Assembly (NCBI GenBank): GCA_001969505.1
Contig: LSSK01000801.1
Coordinates: 1-38,587 of the forward strand
Source: Zancudomyces culisetae
Taxonomy: Eukaryota > Kickxellomycota > Harpellomycetes > Harpellales > Legeriomycetaceae
Direction of reading: 5' to 3'
Length of the DNA stretch: 38,587 nucleotides
Part shown: positions 20,398 to 30,966 of the stretch, piece after piece
Numbering within the stretch: the stretch's first letter is position 1
How the letters are laid out: every line of letters starts with the position of its first letter
Program-made: the position numbers and the translations under genes
Notes under the pieces: model-generated
Database searches by the model: none
Seen by the model: the letters and a program-made list of their open reading frames with translations, nothing else
What the model was told of the DNA's origin: nothing

Positions 20398-22224
20398 AAC
20401 CTTTTTTCAAACTACAGCTGATGGCTGCAGGCTAAAAAGAGAGAATGAGCCCACTAAATACAGTAGTAATGAAAAAAAAAACAAAAAAAAAACAATAAGA
20501 GCAGAGGGTACCAACATTAGTGGCAGCTTAGGAGAACATGACCTTTCTGGTTTTTATCAATACAAACTTTATTTTTAGATGAAAATGGCCAAAGTTAGTG
20601 GTATCATAAAAAAGAGAGATTTCTTTGAAAAGCAAACTCTAAAAGTAACACAAAACTATAACATCACAAGGATCTTTTAGCACTAACTAGGTTTAGTATA
20701 AAAAAATTACGAATTAGTATTGTTATTATTATTATTATTACTGGTCTTTTCGTTTTCTCATGTCTCGTTATATAAATTTGGTGTTTTTTTTATCACACTA
20801 GTACTTGTAAAATAAACATTGCAAAAAGAAACATAAACAGTTCAAAACAGTAATACCCTCACCACCGTAACATGATCGGTAGCAGATGTAAAGATAGTGG
20901 TGTGCTGGTTTGTTTGTCTTTATAAAGGTTTTTCAATTCATCCTCCTTTCCTTCACAGAAGAAAAAATATCAATACATGTACGCTTCGGTGTGTGACCTT
21001 GGCAAACCTTCGAAAGAAGTGTACTTGCCGGTTTATGTCGGAAATCAAAATTTGAGGTTTTATTAATAAAGGAGCATCCAGGAGCTGTTTTAATAATAAA
21101 CCAACAAGAAAAAATATGGGTAGTTCAGTGGTACAATTCAAGTATTCTAATAAGAAATCGGGTTTAGAGCAAAACTTCCCGTTAATTGCCACTAGCCTGG
21201 TGATTATAATACTCGCAACTACTGTGATGATATAAACTTTTAAAAATTCTCACTCCCATGAGAGTACAAGTTGAATTTAGCAACCTTGATACTAGATCCA
21301 GATATAAACTTTAAAATAGAGCTTTGTTTTTCTTGTTAGGCATATTTTGCGGGCTGATGAGGCGGAAAGTTTAAATATTTCTAATGCTTGTTGTCATATG
21401 CGTATTGTCTCGTGATAATATTACATTATTAAAAATATAGTTCCACAAATGTACTTGTATTTTACCCTTTTGGACATTTCAAAAGTTTTTTATTTTTTAG
21501 GGGCCTTATTTTACATAATTTTTACTGCAGCTTGTTCTTATTATAACGCTGAAAGGCTGTCGAATAGCCGAGACGGGTACGTTAATGTATGGTAAGCTTT
21601 TTGTTTGAAAGCATCTACATAGATGTTATACTTAGCAGGAATAAAAAACAGTATGATCGCTTTTTGCTTCTTAAAAACATCCAAAGTTTCATTGAGATGG
21701 TGGTATAGATACACACACATTAATTGTCAAAGCAACCAGGAAGGTCACTGTAAAAAAAAAAGCAAAGCACACGTGCTTTTTTATTGATCATAATGTGCCA
21801 AGTTGATATTTTAATTGGCTAGATTCGCTTCACGTCGTTTTTGATTGTTTTTGTTTTGAAAGCCCATTTGCATCAAACTAGGCAAAATAGAATTTTTCCC
21901 AAGATGGGTGGAAATAAATTGGTGGGCTATCACCATTTTTATTGGATACTGTGCTTCTCTTGATAGCAAAACACCAGAGAATTCTGCAGCTCGAATCTAT
22001 TTTTCTGAGCAGATTGGCAGCTGATGCTGCTACGGAACCTGGGAACAAATGATAAATTTCGCAATCATAAAACTATCTGTGTTTTGTCATTTTAGGGCAT
22101 GTTATTGTGTTTATAGTTGTAACCATTGATAATCAAGTATTTTTTATGGTATCTGTATTTTGCCAGGGAAATTAATGCGGGGCTAGACCATCAAAATTCG
22201 ATCAATACAATACTATCTAGAAGT

Positions 22225-24700
22225 ATGGAAAAGACAAGGTGGGCACCATGGGAGATTGAGACACTATGTAAACTCCGAGATAGGGACAAGGCAGTGGAAC
22301 CATTACTGAAAGTGGTCAATTCATGTACGAGTGTTTTTTTTTTAATTTACTTTTTGTTTAGTACACAATATAGAAACTATAGGATTATATTTGCTCAAAC
22401 AAGTATACGATATTTAACGAAAATTGTAGACGGAGGAATCTCCAAAAAAGTGGCAGGATACGCGGATCGCGTGCTTAAAATCGAAAAACAAGCGCAGCAA
22501 GTACACGAAAAGAATTACTCGACGCCCATAGCTTTGGAGGGCTCTGTGTAAGTATTTTACTTTTTTTTTTGTTTTATTTTACTTGAAATGCGTATTATGC
22601 ATACCAAAGATAAGATAACTCACCCGAAAACTTATAGGGGTGTGCATTTTGTGATCTTTCAAGAGATATTTCTAATGTAAATGTGCCTTGCACACCTTAG
22701 ATCGGTGATTACTCAACAACACATTGCTGATTTGCAACACCAGGTGGAAAATTTAAAACATGAACGAACAGAGTTATATAAAACCCAGGGTGCAAATGCA
22801 CAACGACTACTTGAAATCAGCGAAAAGACTAGAGAGAACTTGGAGACCATACGAAAGCAAGAGGATGAGTAAGAAATATAATTGATTTTATCATTATACT
22901 GTGTATACGAGTTACAAGGCGTTGTTATATGTATATGAAAGAGAGAGTCGTGTACCTCTTTCTCTTTTTTCTTGATAATTAGTATTCTAATAGCCTGAAC
23001 GTAATGTATATTTTTCCAGGATAAGCGAATTAGATGCGGAAATTAGAGCACGTACACAAAAAATACAAGATCAAAGCGAGACTATCAGAGAGAAGAATGG
23101 AACAATAGAGGTAGGTTTGTGTGCATAGGGTGAACATCACTTAGAGTGCGCTGTCTTCCAGACATTTACTATTGAAGGGTTATATTCAGATCCTTTTGAT
23201 AAAATACCAACAATCAAATATATGATATACTCGATTTATAGATCTTACAAGACGAAGTGACGGCATTGCAGCTGGAGCTAGTCCATTTGGAAGACAAAGT
23301 GTCAAAATTATGGGATGAAAATCAGCAGCTTGTACAACGATGGCTCAAGAAAATGAACGAAGAAGCACAGCAGATGAATGAAGAAGTTATCCAAGAAGAA
23401 AGGTAAGTTGTCATTACCAATTGCAATTTATTGAGCTTATAATTGAGAAACTTAGCTCCGTTGCCCGTATCACACATATTAAAGGTGTTAACAATATAAA
23501 TAGTAGAATCAAGAAAAAGACATTACCAGTAAATGATGACAGCTCATCAAGGTATTTTAAATAGCCACTAATTACACACATATATATTTATTTATATATA
23601 CATTTAAATTGGCTCAGTTCATACTTTATTTTATTATTATTTTTACTAAAAAAAAAAGTAGGAGCACAAAAAAGGGGATAAGAATACCAAAGAATATTTC
23701 CAAAAAGATCGATACAAACAATTCTGAAATCCACAGCATAGCAGTTTCTCCAATGGGTGGGATCTTGGCGGTGGGAGGGATAGAACCGTCAGTGCTTTTG
23801 TATGATGTAGATACAGGTACCCTAAAAGGAAAATTGAGAGGGAGCGGTGCTGGAATCAATGATGTCACATTTAGCTCAGATGGGGCTATAGTTGCAGCAG
23901 CATCAAGTGATAATAGCATATATATATGGGCTAGTAATACAGGGAGACTGATAAAGGCATTCACAGGGCACATCAGCAAGGTTGTTGTGGCTAGGTTTAC
24001 TTTAGATATGAAAATCTTGGTTTCAGCAAGTAACGATAGAACCGTCAAAGTATGGGATGTAAAATCAGGAAATTGTAAGTCCCTTTCCTTCTTTCTTTTT
24101 TTGTCTTTACTTGGTTAAAGCCCGGGGGAAAAATACGTGTTTAATAATTCAGCACTAGATAGCATCATTAATACAAGCTATTTATAAAATGTAGGCGTGA
24201 AAACCATTTTTACCATATCAAATTGCAATGACTTGGTCATTCTAGATAACGAAGCATTGAGTATTGTTACAGGCCATATGGATTTCGGAATAAGGCTGTG
24301 GAATACCAAAACAGGTGAAAGACTGAAGGAGCTCAAGGTTCACAAGGATTCAATAGTGTCTCTTTGTTTATCGCCTAACGGGGACCAGATTGCCGCAAGC
24401 TCGCGGGATGGGTCCATTTCGGTTATTGATGTACTAGGATTCAAAGTTCTTAGAATACTTACTGCAGATGGTTTTGTGCCGTCAGGGATCAGATCTAAGG
24501 TGATATACGGACCAACTGGGCAGCATGTGGTATCAGGCTCAAACAATGGGTCCTTGTACTTTTGGGACATGGAGAAAAGTCAGGCACCTGCTGAACGACT
24601 TGCACTTCATCATTCTAGCTTTGCATCTGTATGTTGGGATACATTGAGAAACAGAATATACAGCGCAGAGTCGAGCAGAGTGGTTTACATTTTGTCGTAG
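22225..24700 (+). CDS. ATG16: Autophagy protein ATG16 with C-terminal WD40 propeller (ATG16L1-like)
   Basis: Partner of Atg12-Atg5 that directs Atg8 lipidation on the phagophore. Eight exons: 22225-22324, 22430-22547, 22701-22868, 23020-23110, 23242-23402, 23456-23551, 23662-24074, 24195-24700; all phases agree (550 aa). Donors are GTAAGT/GTAAGA/GTAGGT-like except GTACGA for intron 1 and GTATTT for intron 6; intron 6 ends TACTAAA...GTAG. The ATG is the only in-frame Met before the homologous region. Residues 1-40 (WAPWEIETLCKLRDRDKA) match the Atg5-binding helix. A coiled coil follows and ends LWDENQQLVQRWLKKMNEEA, the hallmark shared by yeast Atg16 (QLVARWLKK) and human ATG16L1. From about residue 260 the WD repeats align with ATG16L1 (RGSGAGINDVTF, NDRTVKVWDVKSGNCVKTIF, SNNGSLYFWD). 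Length is close to human (607 aa), not yeast (150 aa). Confidence 0.93.
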
Positions 24701-26406
24701 ACTATTGAGGGTGGGTTAGAGTGTAGTGTTTTTTTACTAATCATTTTCTTTTGACCCACATTTCAAATAAGATGTTGAAAATAGCCTATGGCAATAAAGA
24801 CGAAATCAGGATATTACTAATGGATAATTAGCTGGAAAGCTTTGGGAATATCTGCTCAAGCGGCGTTCAATACACTTGTTAGAGGATCCTTTTTTTTGCG
24901 TGTGATTTAATGTGTGTAAGAGATAGCTGGGAGAGATGCTATAAATTATTTCTGGCATAGATTATGAGATTGGAGTTTATCATAATACAAAAAGATAAAG
25001 AGGGGGACGGGAGGGGTGGGGTGGAGGAAAAAGGATCCAGCTCGCTGTTTGGTTTTTGGCGTAGAAAATTCCCGTTCAGTGAGAATGTTTTTTTTACTAA
25101 TTTCATTTTGACTTGAACATCATTGGGTGAATTATTAATTTTCCGGGTTTTTTACTGATTAAAATGCATTAGGCTTTGATGATGATTTCAGCTGTGAACG
25201 AAAACTCACCACTGAAGTGATTGATGAAAATTAGCAAAAAAAATTAAATTAAATTAAATTAAAAAAAAGCTCAAGAGTTGGCACCTGACCACTCAAAAGC
25301 TATTTTCCATCATTTTCCCCATTAGATTTCGTTGCCATATTTTGTTTTTCCCAAGCACTTGTAAGTGAGCAGGTGGAAATTAATGAACCTTAATACCACC
25401 TACATAAAAAAAGTAGTAAAAGAATCTTATTAGCGGCAAATTACAAAGTAATTGAACAGATTCCGGGCTTGCAAGTACTATTAATCAAAGTTTAGAAACT
25501 AAATGAGTGTCACAACACTCTCCACTTCACATTAGGTCATTTTCTATAAAACCCCATCTCAAAACTTCCTAAAAATAGAATTAAGAGGTATATACCTTTG
25601 AAACTAAATCAAGTTAATGTTATATTATAAATGACAACAGCACAAATTGCGATGTGTCAGGTGTCTTTTATTAATCCGAGTAAATATTTATAATGAGATT
25701 AAGGAGTTTGAATACAATAAAAGATGTTATAAATAAGTAATGGCAAATTATATTAACAGCTCATATATCTGACATTCAAGTACTCTTCCACTTTGGCTTG
25801 TATTATTGACTTGATATTTATATCATTGTACAAGGTTAAGGGTGAGTATTGATGTGTTCATATATTTGTGTGTATGGTTAATAAAAGAAACAAGCGTTGC
25901 TTGCTGAGAGCTTCTCACAAAAAAAAAACTGGGCAAAATTCCATGTTAAAACGGGAAAGGCTCATTATGTTTGGAATGTGAGGTTTTAGGTTCACAATTC
26001 CAGCTGCACCATGGCATATCCTGTTTGCTTTATCTAATTTACGTAATTTTGCAGCGTTTTGATTTATTATGGACAAAAAAGTGTTGATTATTTAGCAATG
26101 AGTTTTTTTAGAAAACTTTTTTCACCAATTATTAAGGTAAAAAAAAAAGGTAACTAAAGATTCCAAAAATAGTGAATTGTTCTAGCCATAGTCAAATAGG
26201 TTTGCAATTATTGTGTACCATAGTGTATTTTATTTGGTTTCGAAGCACTTTCTGTTAAATCGAGGTAATCACGAACATTATAGATTTGAGAAATTAGAGA
26301 ACAGCGAGTCTGATAGAAAATAGAAAACTACATGCAAATTTCTCTCCCAGGACAATTATATAGAAAATAATAATACGCCAAAAAATAATAATTGAAAAAA
26401 AGGCAG
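24701..26406. other. Intergenic region between ATG16 and the RhoGAP gene
   Basis: 1.7 kb, AT-rich, no coding signal in any frame. It contains an AAATT repeat (about 25239-25262), a purine-rich patch with G-clusters (about 24998-25035), and a pyrimidine tract ending TCTCTCCCAG at 26341-26350 that could be the 3' splice site of a 5'-UTR intron for the RhoGAP gene. Confidence 0.5.
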
Positions 26407-28894
26407 ATGGCTCAGGAGATAATGGGGAAGGATAATTGGGAGAGACTAGAGTACAAAAGCACACGAACTGGGCAGGGTCTTGGTATTGGACTTAACCAGG
26501 GACAAAAGAAGCAAGGAAAAAAGGTCAGCATCATCACAGGTGAAAATGGAAAACTTGAGAGAGAGGAGATTTTAGAAGAATACGATGAGGAACAACGAGA
26601 AATTTCGAAATATTTTGTGGTTGATAAAGACTCTAGGACGAAACATAAAGAAAGAGAAAGGAGTCGTATAACTGGAGAGCGAGAGAGAGGCGCTTCTGAA
26701 GCCGAGTATATGGATTTTACCTATTCTGGACCACAAAACAAGGGAGCTGAGTTACAACAAAGAATTTCGATTGAAGGTAGGAAAAGCGAAGGTAGAGAAG
26801 CAAGTATCGAAAGGAAAGACTTTGGAGAGAATGTGGGAGTGGGAGTGGGAGTGGGAGTGGGAGTGGGAGTGGGAGTGGAAATTGAGATAAAAAAAGATAT
26901 TGGTAGTAGAGAAAATGAAAAAGATATGGCTGAAGGCGAAGAAATAAACGTAGAAACCACAGCACTACCAGAATGTAGAGGCTGTGGAAAAGTGATAGAG
27001 GGGGGGAATGCAATACAGTTTTCAGGAGGGGTATGGCATATTGAATGTTTTCAGTGTACAATTTGCAGCAAATTAATAGAATACAAGTCGAATATGCTAT
27101 TTTTGACGGACGGAAAGCCTATATGTATGGAATGTTCATATAGCTGTACACTTTGTGAGAAACAAATATTTGATGAGGCAGTAGTAACAGCAGAAGGTGC
27201 CTACCATTCAGACTGTTTTAGGTGTTCAACATGTAAAAAAAAGATCCAAGGAAATTCGTTTGCAAAGACCAACTCAGTAAGTAAAAAGGGGGGGGGGGTT
27301 TTTTGATATATTGATATTTTATTTTTGAACAGTTAAACTAACAAGCGAGTATGAACTATTATAGGGAGTGATTTATTGTGTACCATGCTATGTAATGCGG
27401 AAGGAGAAGAAGAAAATGCTCGCACGGCAGCAAGAGAAACTAAGGGGACGGCAAAAGGAACTGCCAGAAATTCCAGAGGGTACCAAAGAGCCAGAAGTTA
27501 AGCAGAGTAGCAAACGAGAACTAGGGGTAGGACTGCGAGTAGGTACAGATGCAGACAGGGATCAACGAGTGAGGAGTAGAGAGCATAAAGACCGTAGCAA
27601 TGTTGAGACTAGGAGGCTGACCAAAGAAATCGAAAGACTAAAGGAAGAGTTGAAGGAGGCGTATGAAAAGATAGCAGAGCTACAAACAGAGAATGCCCGG
27701 CTCAAAAGCGGCGCGAGTATAACCAACACAAGCAGCACAACTACTGTTGCAGCCACCGGCAATGTCGAAAGGAAAAATACTGTCATCAAAAAAGATGGTA
27801 AGGATGGTCACGTCATACAGATAAGCAAGAAAGCAGAAATGTTTTTTGGAGGAGTTCATGCACATGCATACCAGGGATTCAGCTCGCTACGACCAGTGAG
27901 ATGTGACCACTGCGGTGAGCTTGTGTGGGGGATTAATGGAAAAGATCTGCGATGTCGGTTGTGTACATACACAGTGCACCAGCGGTGTCTATCGAATGAT
28001 ACAAGCAAATGTACTGGGCCAGTGCAGGCTTCTGGTGGCCGGTCAGCACCTGGACGGGGTGCAGAAGTAGAGGACAATAAGGCGGCTGATGCTAGCTTTG
28101 CACCAGATGCAATGTTTACACGTAGCCTGGAGAAACAGGTAGAGTTGGAGCATGCGTCTGATGGAGTGCCGTGGATTGTACACAAGTCATTGGAGTTTAT
28201 AGAGACTTATGGTGCAGACATGGAAGGCATATATCGTAAAAGTGGATCTACATCCGATATTCGCACTGTACACAACCGCATTTCTTTATTGGTCAAACAA
28301 AGGCGTTTAGATGAGCCAATTGCACCCGCAGATATGGATGTCGCCAGTGTTACCAGCGTACTGAAACAATACTTCCGCGACCTGCCCAACCCGCTCCTCA
28401 CTTCCGAGCTGTATCGATCGTGGATCCACGCCTCCAGCATTGAAGTCACTGAGCAAGAAAAGATCATTTGGTACCGCCAGGTCGCGCTGTCCATGCCGCC
28501 AGCTCATTTCCTGACCATGCTGACGCTGCTGCGCCATCTCAATAAAATCTCATCGTTGTCTTCTGTCAACTTGATGACCCCTGTTAATCTATCTGTAGTC
28601 TTTGCCCCTAATCTTTTGCGTCTGCCCTCGAATCACCTTGGACTCGAAATGCTTGATATCAGTGCTGTCAATGTTTGCATTACTTTTCTAATAACACGTG
28701 TTGATGCTATTTGGCCTAGTGATTCCACAAAACTTCCTTCGTTGTCCTTCCCCCCGCTTCCCCTGTCTGCTAGCAATGCTTCGTTGGTGTCTAGCGACTC
28801 TGCTCATGCCGAAAGTAGTGATTTCCAACCTATTTCTCCGCTTTCTCCTACCTTTCCTACGAGCCTGTCCGGAAATGCCTTTGCAATCCCATAA
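26407..28894 (+). CDS. Rho GTPase-activating protein with two LIM domains and a C1 domain
   Basis: Likely cell-polarity RhoGAP related to Rga1/Rga2, stimulating GTP hydrolysis on Cdc42 or Rho. Exons 26407-27276 and 27365-28894 (799 aa). The 88-nt intron has donor GTAAGT, branch ACTAACA and acceptor TATAG, and joins TNS to GVIYCVPCYV, completing LIM2. The start is the first in-frame ATG after TAA 26389-26391. Order: charged N terminus with a (GV)n tract; LIM1 (about 190-247) and LIM2 (about 248-300) with their Cys/His ligands; a coiled coil (about 371-406); C1 (about 455-506) with exact H-x12-C-x2-C-x13-C-x2-C-x4-H-x2-C-x7-C spacing; RhoGAP (about 543-733). The arginine finger (EGIYRKSG), the Lys of LKQYFRDLPNPLL and the Asn of FAPNLLR are all present. 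The C1 domain suggests lipid or membrane recruitment. Confidence 0.9.
26832..26879 (+). repeat. GTGGGA hexanucleotide repeat coding (Gly-Val)n
   Basis: About seven to eight tandem hexamers inside exon 1 of the RhoGAP gene, encoding alternating Val and Gly. It lies in frame in the unstructured N-terminal part, so copy-number change would not break the frame. Confidence 0.9.
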
Positions 28895-29070
28895 CTCTCT
28901 CTCCTTTATTATATATACACATATATACACATATATACACATATATACGAATAATTGTTTTTTTTCCTTTCATTTTTGTTTGTCTGAGTTTGTAAAACTG
29001 TTTTTATTTTATTTTATTTTATTTTATCTTGTTCTATGTTAACTACCTAACAATTATATATTTATTCTTA
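28895..29070. terminator. Convergent 3' spacer with 10-bp tandem repeat
   Basis: 176 bp between the stops of the RhoGAP and PP2C genes. It holds about four copies of ATATATACAC (28911-28949) and a TTTTATTTTATT run, AT-rich elements typical of fungal 3'-end formation. The role as a shared termination region is inferred. Confidence 0.4.
28911..28949. repeat. ATATATACAC tandem repeat
   Basis: Three perfect 10-bp copies and a fourth ending ACG, directly after the RhoGAP stop codon. Confidence 0.9.
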
Positions 29071-30966
29071 TTACAGTTTAGCCTTAAAATTAAATCTATC
29101 ACTATCAATACTGTTTTTACCACCACCTCTTCCATCTCCATTATCTTTTTTATCTCCCTTGGCCTCTTTTAACCAGCACAACACAATTGTAACGTCATCT
29201 GGCTTTCCTCCTGTATACGAATACCCTGCCTGTTTGGCTCTTTCACTAAATGGTGTTGTACTTTCCTTACTTGCGTAGTTCACAATTGCTAATTTGACAA
29301 TATCTGCTGTTAACTGCTGCATTACCATTTGCTCAAGCTTGTCATCACTAATTCCAAGCGCTTTCTGTCCTCCAACACCGTTGTTAAGACGTTGCATATT
29401 TTGTATATTTCTCATGTTTTGCATGTGACTCTCCATCAGAGTTTCTATTTCAGCAACCGCTACATTGTCAAATAACCCATCTGTTGCCATCAAAACCAAA
29501 CTGTTGTTGCCTAGTTCGTGGCTATTCATCACCATATCGTTTGGAGTATCCAGACCCTGTTTAGCTTCATGGTCGAAGGTGTAGCTATCTAGTTGTTCCA
29601 ATACCTGGTGTGTGATTGCCTCCATCTTTGGTGAATAGTACTCGACCACATCCTCAATTCGCCTCTCTCCACCATTGGCAGCTCTCCCATCTCCGGTTTT
29701 CCCAATGTATTGCTCATTATCACCAAAGCTATCGCTATTTCTGGCCATTCTGATGTCATTAGCAGATTCTTTCTCCACTCTCTTGTCTCCACTTTCATTT
29801 TGATACATGTGTTTTTGGTTTTTTCTATATTTTTGTCTTTGAATTTGTTCTTGTGTGGGAGGAATGCATAGTTGGTACGGCATGTTGAATCGATGTTGTT
29901 GCTCCGTGCTATTAAATACGCTCTTCACTTGAACGATTTCTCCCGCACCCATTTCTCCATCGGCAGTATTTGATTCTAGCTCTGACCCCGGTGATTCACT
30001 CGACGATGTGAGCTGGAAGATCGAGTATGTAGAATCACCGAGCACTCCGGTTGTAAGCTCTCCTGTGTCTAGCTGGAGCTCACATGCTGCAATCGTGCTG
30101 CTTCCGCAGCATGGAATTGCCTCTTCATTACTTTCTTTTTTTTGAGCTCTTAAGCCCACCACTTCGTCACTCTGGTGGTGTAATTTCATTAGTGTAAATG
30201 CTCTACGAACCACGTTTTTTATGTCTATCGGCTCGCGATGGTAAAGCTTCCATTCAAATTTGGACATTGCTTTCACATAGCTTGTCAGTGTTCTAGCAAA
30301 GACACTGGGGCTTATTCCAACATCATTCCACCCACCGACTCCATCAGCTACACCAAATATCAGACTCCCTGCAGCATTTCCATGATTAACGCTGGTACCA
30401 TTGTTATCACTATTGCTATCATTTACCAGTGTTTCGGTACTTGTGTTTGTACTTGTTTTGAACACTGAAATGTCTTCTTCTCCAGAAAGCGGTGTTTGTG
30501 TAAAAAACATCGAATCCTCTCCACTACTTACACTTTCTATCTCAACTCTATTTTGCACACCGCTGTCAAGGTATACATTCTTATTTATACCTCCCCCATT
30601 GTCTGATCCAAATTGTGTCCCGGAGATTCCTCCTGTCTTTCCTTCTTCTTTTGTCTGTGCTTCTTGCTTGAAAAAATTATTAAATTCGAATATCTTTGTG
30701 TGGACTGGTGGTTCAAATACAACAGCAGGTTTATCCTCCCGTTCTTGTTTTTCAAGTACCTCTTGCTTTACACCTCCCTGTTTCTGCTTTTGTTTTTGCT
30801 TCTGTTTATTCTTCTGCGTATTCTGTGAGTCCTGGATCTGGCTAACATATTTGTTTATATACTGTATTGCAACAGCCTTCCCTATATATCCTACCCCAAC
30901 GATCGCTCTATATTTTGTTGGTGCCGACATTATCGCGGCTGGCGAATTCTTGTTTATGTTATGCAT
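29071..30966 (-). CDS. PTC7: PP2C-type Ser/Thr phosphatase, Ptc7/PPTC7 family, ending in AKL
   Basis: Metal-dependent phosphatase; the yeast and human relatives act in mitochondria (for example on coenzyme Q biosynthesis proteins). 631 aa, intronless, ATG 30964-30966. PP2C motifs in order: GEDSMFF (weak GDDA equivalent), IFGVADGVGGW (about 205-211), GSSTIAACELQLDTGELTTGVLGDSTYSIFQ (to about 313), the Ptc7-typical EQQHRFNMPYQL, ATDGLFDN (about 494-501) and GKPDDVTIVLCWL (about 585-595). The metal-binding Asp residues are kept. The N terminus is basic with a moderately hydrophobic segment (about 20-40), compatible with a mitochondrial presequence. Low-complexity Asn/Ser/Lys insertions explain the length (PPTC7 about 300 aa). 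The last three residues are AKL, which fits the peroxisomal PTS1 consensus. It is convergent with the RhoGAP gene. Confidence 0.88.
   Translation of the reverse strand: MHNINKNSPAAIMSAPTKYRAIVGVGYIGKAVAIQYINKYVSQIQDSQNTQKNKQKQKQKQKQGGVKQEVLEKQEREDKPAVVFEPPVHTKIFEFNNFFKQEAQTKEEGKTGGISGTQFGSDNGGGINKNVYLDSGVQNRVEIESVSSGEDSMFFTQTPLSGEEDISVFKTSTNTSTETLVNDSNSDNNGTSVNHGNAAGSLIFGVADGVGGWNDVGISPSVFARTLTSYVKAMSKFEWKLYHREPIDIKNVVRRAFTLMKLHHQSDEVVGLRAQKKESNEEAIPCCGSSTIAACELQLDTGELTTGVLGDSTYSIFQLTSSSESPGSELESNTADGEMGAGEIVQVKSVFNSTEQQHRFNMPYQLCIPPTQEQIQRQKYRKNQKHMYQNESGDKRVEKESANDIRMARNSDSFGDNEQYIGKTGDGRAANGGERRIEDVVEYYSPKMEAITHQVLEQLDSYTFDHEAKQGLDTPNDMVMNSHELGNNSLVLMATDGLFDNVAVAEIETLMESHMQNMRNIQNMQRLNNGVGGQKALGISDDKLEQMVMQQLTADIVKLAIVNYASKESTTPFSERAKQAGYSYTGGKPDDVTIVLCWLKEAKGDKKDNGDGRGGGKNSIDSDRFNFKAKL

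Larger units (their letters stand above)
18329..22224. other. Gene-poor stretch between KMT1-like and ATG16 genes
   Basis: 3.9 kb between two genes transcribed away from each other. It is AT-rich with many stops in every frame. It holds an (AAAAT)n microsatellite at about 19213-19271, a candidate small ORF at 20254-20397, and a short exon-like piece at about 20957-21065. T-loop, B-box and snRNA signatures were looked for by eye and not found. A polypyrimidine-AG at about 22159-22168 could be the 3' end of a 5'-UTR intron for ATG16. Confidence 0.55.

Noticed and set aside
21340-21420. CTGATGA motif suggesting a C/D-box snoRNA
   Set aside because: The first base does not fit the C-box consensus and no D box (CTGA) with terminal stem follows at the right distance.
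22325-22361. 37-nt intron in ATG16 ending at TTTAG 22361
   Set aside because: Splicing there, or at the AG at about 22412, leads to a stop within 20 codons; the acceptor at 22429 keeps the frame and the coiled coil.
25960-26020. GGTTCACAATTCC resembling a tRNA B-box
   Set aside because: The loop is two bases too long and no cloverleaf forms.
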